NCBI GenBank assembly: GCA_019695455.1
Contig: JAEUAC010000046.1
Location: 1-8,553, forward strand
Source: Methylorubrum extorquens
Lineage (GTDB): Bacteria; Pseudomonadota; Alphaproteobacteria; Rhizobiales; Beijerinckiaceae
Length of the DNA stretch: 8,553 nucleotides
Reading direction: 5' to 3'
How positions within the stretch are numbered: position 1 is the first letter of the stretch; each line of letters opens with the position of its first letter. A program made the position numbers and the translations under genes. This document shows, in pieces, positions 7,188 to 8,553 of the stretch. Below the pieces are notes generated by a model. That model did no database searches. It was not told where the DNA came from and saw nothing but the letters and a program-made list of their open reading frames with translations.

Positions 7188-7640
7188 ATGGCCGCCATCA
7201 CGCTCCACAGCGCCTCGATCGTCGTCGACGCCGCGCTCGCCGAGGCCCGGTCCCGCGGGCTGCAGCCGATGACGGTCGTCGTGCTGGATCCCGGCGGCCA
7301 TGCCGTGGCGCTCAAGCGCGAGGACGGGTCCGGCATCCTCCGGGTCGAGATCGCGACCGGCAAGGCCTGGGGCGCGCTGGCGCTCGGCACGGGCAGCCGG
7401 GTCCTGTCGGACCGGGTCGCCTCGGGCGCGCCGGGGGCCGCCTTCGCGGGGGCGATCGCGGCCGCGAGCGGCGGGCGCGTCGTCCCGGTGCCGGGCGGCG
7501 TGCTGGTCCGGGACGGGGCGGGCGCCGTGATCGGCGCGGTCGGCGTCTCGGGCGACCTGTCCGACAAGGACGAGGATTGCGCGGTGGCCGGCATCGCGGC
7601 GGCGGGCCTGGCGGCGGATACCGGCGCGAAACCATCCTGA
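7188..7640 (+). CDS. GlcG/HbpS family heme-binding-like protein
   Basis: This is a 150-residue soluble protein of the GlcG/HbpS family, small alpha/beta proteins of which some members bind heme or cobalamin-type cofactors; many have no assigned role. Recognisable blocks are an N-terminal helix (about 7-23), VVVLDPGGHAVALKREDGSG (about 30-49), the EIATGKAWGALALG helix (about 54-67), VPVPGGVLVRDGAGAVIGAVGVSG (about 99-122) and DKDEDCAVAGI (about 126-136). There is no signal peptide, so it is probably cytosolic. ATG 7188 is supported by GGGGAGG at 7177-7183 and by the normal family N-terminus. It is divergent from cysTWA, and 79 bases separate it from the downstream transporter gene, with which it may be co-transcribed. 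The sequence does not show which ligand it binds. Confidence 0.88.
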   Translation: MAAITLHSASIVVDAALAEARSRGLQPMTVVVLDPGGHAVALKREDGSGILRVEIATGKAWGALALGTGSRVLSDRVASGAPGAAFAGAIAAASGGRVVPVPGGVLVRDGAGAVIGAVGVSGDLSDKDEDCAVAGIAAAGLAADTGAKPS

Positions 7641-7719
7641 CGCATCGTCCGAATCCGACAGGATCGAACACCGCCCCACCGCGTTGGCCGCGCGGCCGGC
7701 TCCGGTCGTCGGAGGCGTC

Positions 7720-8553
7720 ATGGACGGTTTCTCATCCCGCACGCGCGGGCAGGTGGAAAGCACCGTGCCCACGCGGAGCGGCAACGCGGCGCTCGTCGCG
7801 ATCGGGATCGTGGCCGCGCTCTATTTCGGGCGCGACGTGTTCATCCCGGCCGCGGCCGCGATCCTCCTGTCCTTCGTGCTCGCCATCCCGGTCCGGATCC
7901 TCACCGGCTGGGGGCTCGGCCGGCGGCTGCCGGTCGCGATCGTGGTCCTGTTCGCCTTCGCGGCGATCCTCGGCATCGGGGCCGTCGTCACCACGCAGGT
8001 GACGCAGCTCGCGGGCGACCTGCCGCGCTACCAATCGACCATCCGGGACAAGATCGCCTCGTTCCGGGAGGCCGCGACCGGGCGGGGCCCGGTCGAGCGC
8101 GTCGCCGAGATGTTGCAGGACCTCTCCAACGAGTTCTCGACACCCGCCAAGCCGAAGCCGGGCGAGCCGGCCGCCGGCAAGCCCGCGCCCGTCCAGCCCA
8201 TGCCGGTCGAGATCGTGGGCGAGAGCCGGAGCCCGATGGCGGCCGTCCAGGCCTTTCTCGGGCCGCTGGTGCATCCGGTGGCCATGATCGGCCTCGTGGC
8301 CATCCTGGTCGTGTTCATCCTCCTGCAGCGCAACGACCTTCGAAACCGGCTGATCCGTCTCGCGGGGTCGCACGATCTCCAGCGCACCACGGCCGCCATG
8401 AACGACGCGGCCGAGCGCCTGTCCCGCTTCTTCCTGATCCAGGTGCTGCTCAACGCCTCGTTCGGCGTGGTGGTGGGGATCGGGCTCTGGCTGATCGGCA
8501 TCCCGAGCCCCGTCCTGTGGGGGATCATGGCCGCGATCTCGCGGTTCGTCCCC
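7720..8553 (+). CDS. AI-2E family (PerM/YdiK-like) transporter, 5' part, cut by the window edge
   Basis: The first 278 residues of an AI-2E family membrane protein are present; the rest lies beyond the window. ATG 7720 has GGAGG at 7711-7715 four bases upstream. Hydrophobic segments lie at about residues 22-38, 40-58 and 69-91. A long hydrophilic stretch (about 95-180) holds a Lys/Pro-rich insert at 141-163, then come segments at about 183-203 and 239-270. The NASFGVVVGIGLWLIGIPSPVLWG motif (about 245-268), followed by a RFVP box, is the family hallmark. Members include TqsA and PerM/YdiK, with proposed roles ranging from autoinducer-2 export to Na+/H+ exchange. Family membership does not prove AI-2 transport, so the substrate is unassigned. 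Confidence 0.92.
   Translation, partial: MDGFSSRTRGQVESTVPTRSGNAALVAIGIVAALYFGRDVFIPAAAAILLSFVLAIPVRILTGWGLGRRLPVAIVVLFAFAAILGIGAVVTTQVTQLAGDLPRYQSTIRDKIASFREAATGRGPVERVAEMLQDLSNEFSTPAKPKPGEPAAGKPAPVQPMPVEIVGESRSPMAAVQAFLGPLVHPVAMIGLVAILVVFILLQRNDLRNRLIRLAGSHDLQRTTAAMNDAAERLSRFFLIQVLLNASFGVVVGIGLWLIGIPSPVLWGIMAAISRFVP

Noticed and set aside
7686..7697. Perfect 12-base palindrome GGCCGCGCGGCC between the GlcG-like gene and the transporter gene
   Set aside because: It is short, entirely GC and has no T tract. In DNA of this composition it is likely by chance, and no known operator was recognised.
6957..7784. Upstream extension of the cysT frame to 555 residues
   Set aside because: It runs antisense to the GlcG-like gene and the intergenic region, is low-complexity and lacks homology before ATG 6956.

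Overview
The window is about 70% G+C, with coding frames almost saturated for G/C at third codon positions. The gene content (dnaX with an alphaproteobacterial-type C-terminal domain, then ybaB/ebfC and recR; an MCP with two HAMP-like segments; cysTWA; an AI-2E-family transporter) fits an alphaproteobacterium of the Rhizobiales. A Methylobacterium-like organism is my best guess. That is an inference from protein style, not a database match. The DNA looks chromosomal and mostly housekeeping. I see no IS element, CRISPR array, tRNA, rRNA or phage gene.

Layout, left to right. (1) Positions 1-1542, + strand: the 3' end of dnaX (clamp-loader tau subunit), then ybaB/ebfC and recR in a tight replication/repair operon. 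The dnaX frame carries an in-frame TAG at 75-77, with coding-like sequence in the same frame on both sides. (2) 1543-1783: a 241-base spacer with a strong GC hairpin followed by an AT-rich, promoter-like island. (3) 1784-4179, + strand: a methyl-accepting chemotaxis protein and a CheW adaptor that overlap by one base, away from any main che cluster. The MCP ends in a WEEF tail of CheR-docking type, and its codons also supply the Shine-Dalgarno sequence of cheW. (4) 4185-6956, - strand: cysT, cysW and cysA, the two permeases and the ATPase of a sulfate/thiosulfate importer. It converges on cheW with a 5-base gap. No periplasmic sulfate-binding protein gene is present here. A small ORF of 18 codons with a good ribosome binding site lies just upstream of cysT and may be a leader peptide. 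(5) 7022-7187: a divergent intergenic region. (6) 7188-8553, + strand: a cytosolic GlcG/HbpS-family protein, then the N-terminal 278 residues of an AI-2E family (PerM-like) membrane protein that runs off the right edge.

Functionally there are four separate units: DNA replication and recombination; a receptor plus adaptor feeding a chemosensory array; sulfate uptake for cysteine synthesis; and a small cofactor-binding protein with a membrane transporter. I found no clear new multigene system. The points most worth checking are the dnaX nonsense codon, the cysT leader ORF and the WEEF/Shine-Dalgarno dual use.
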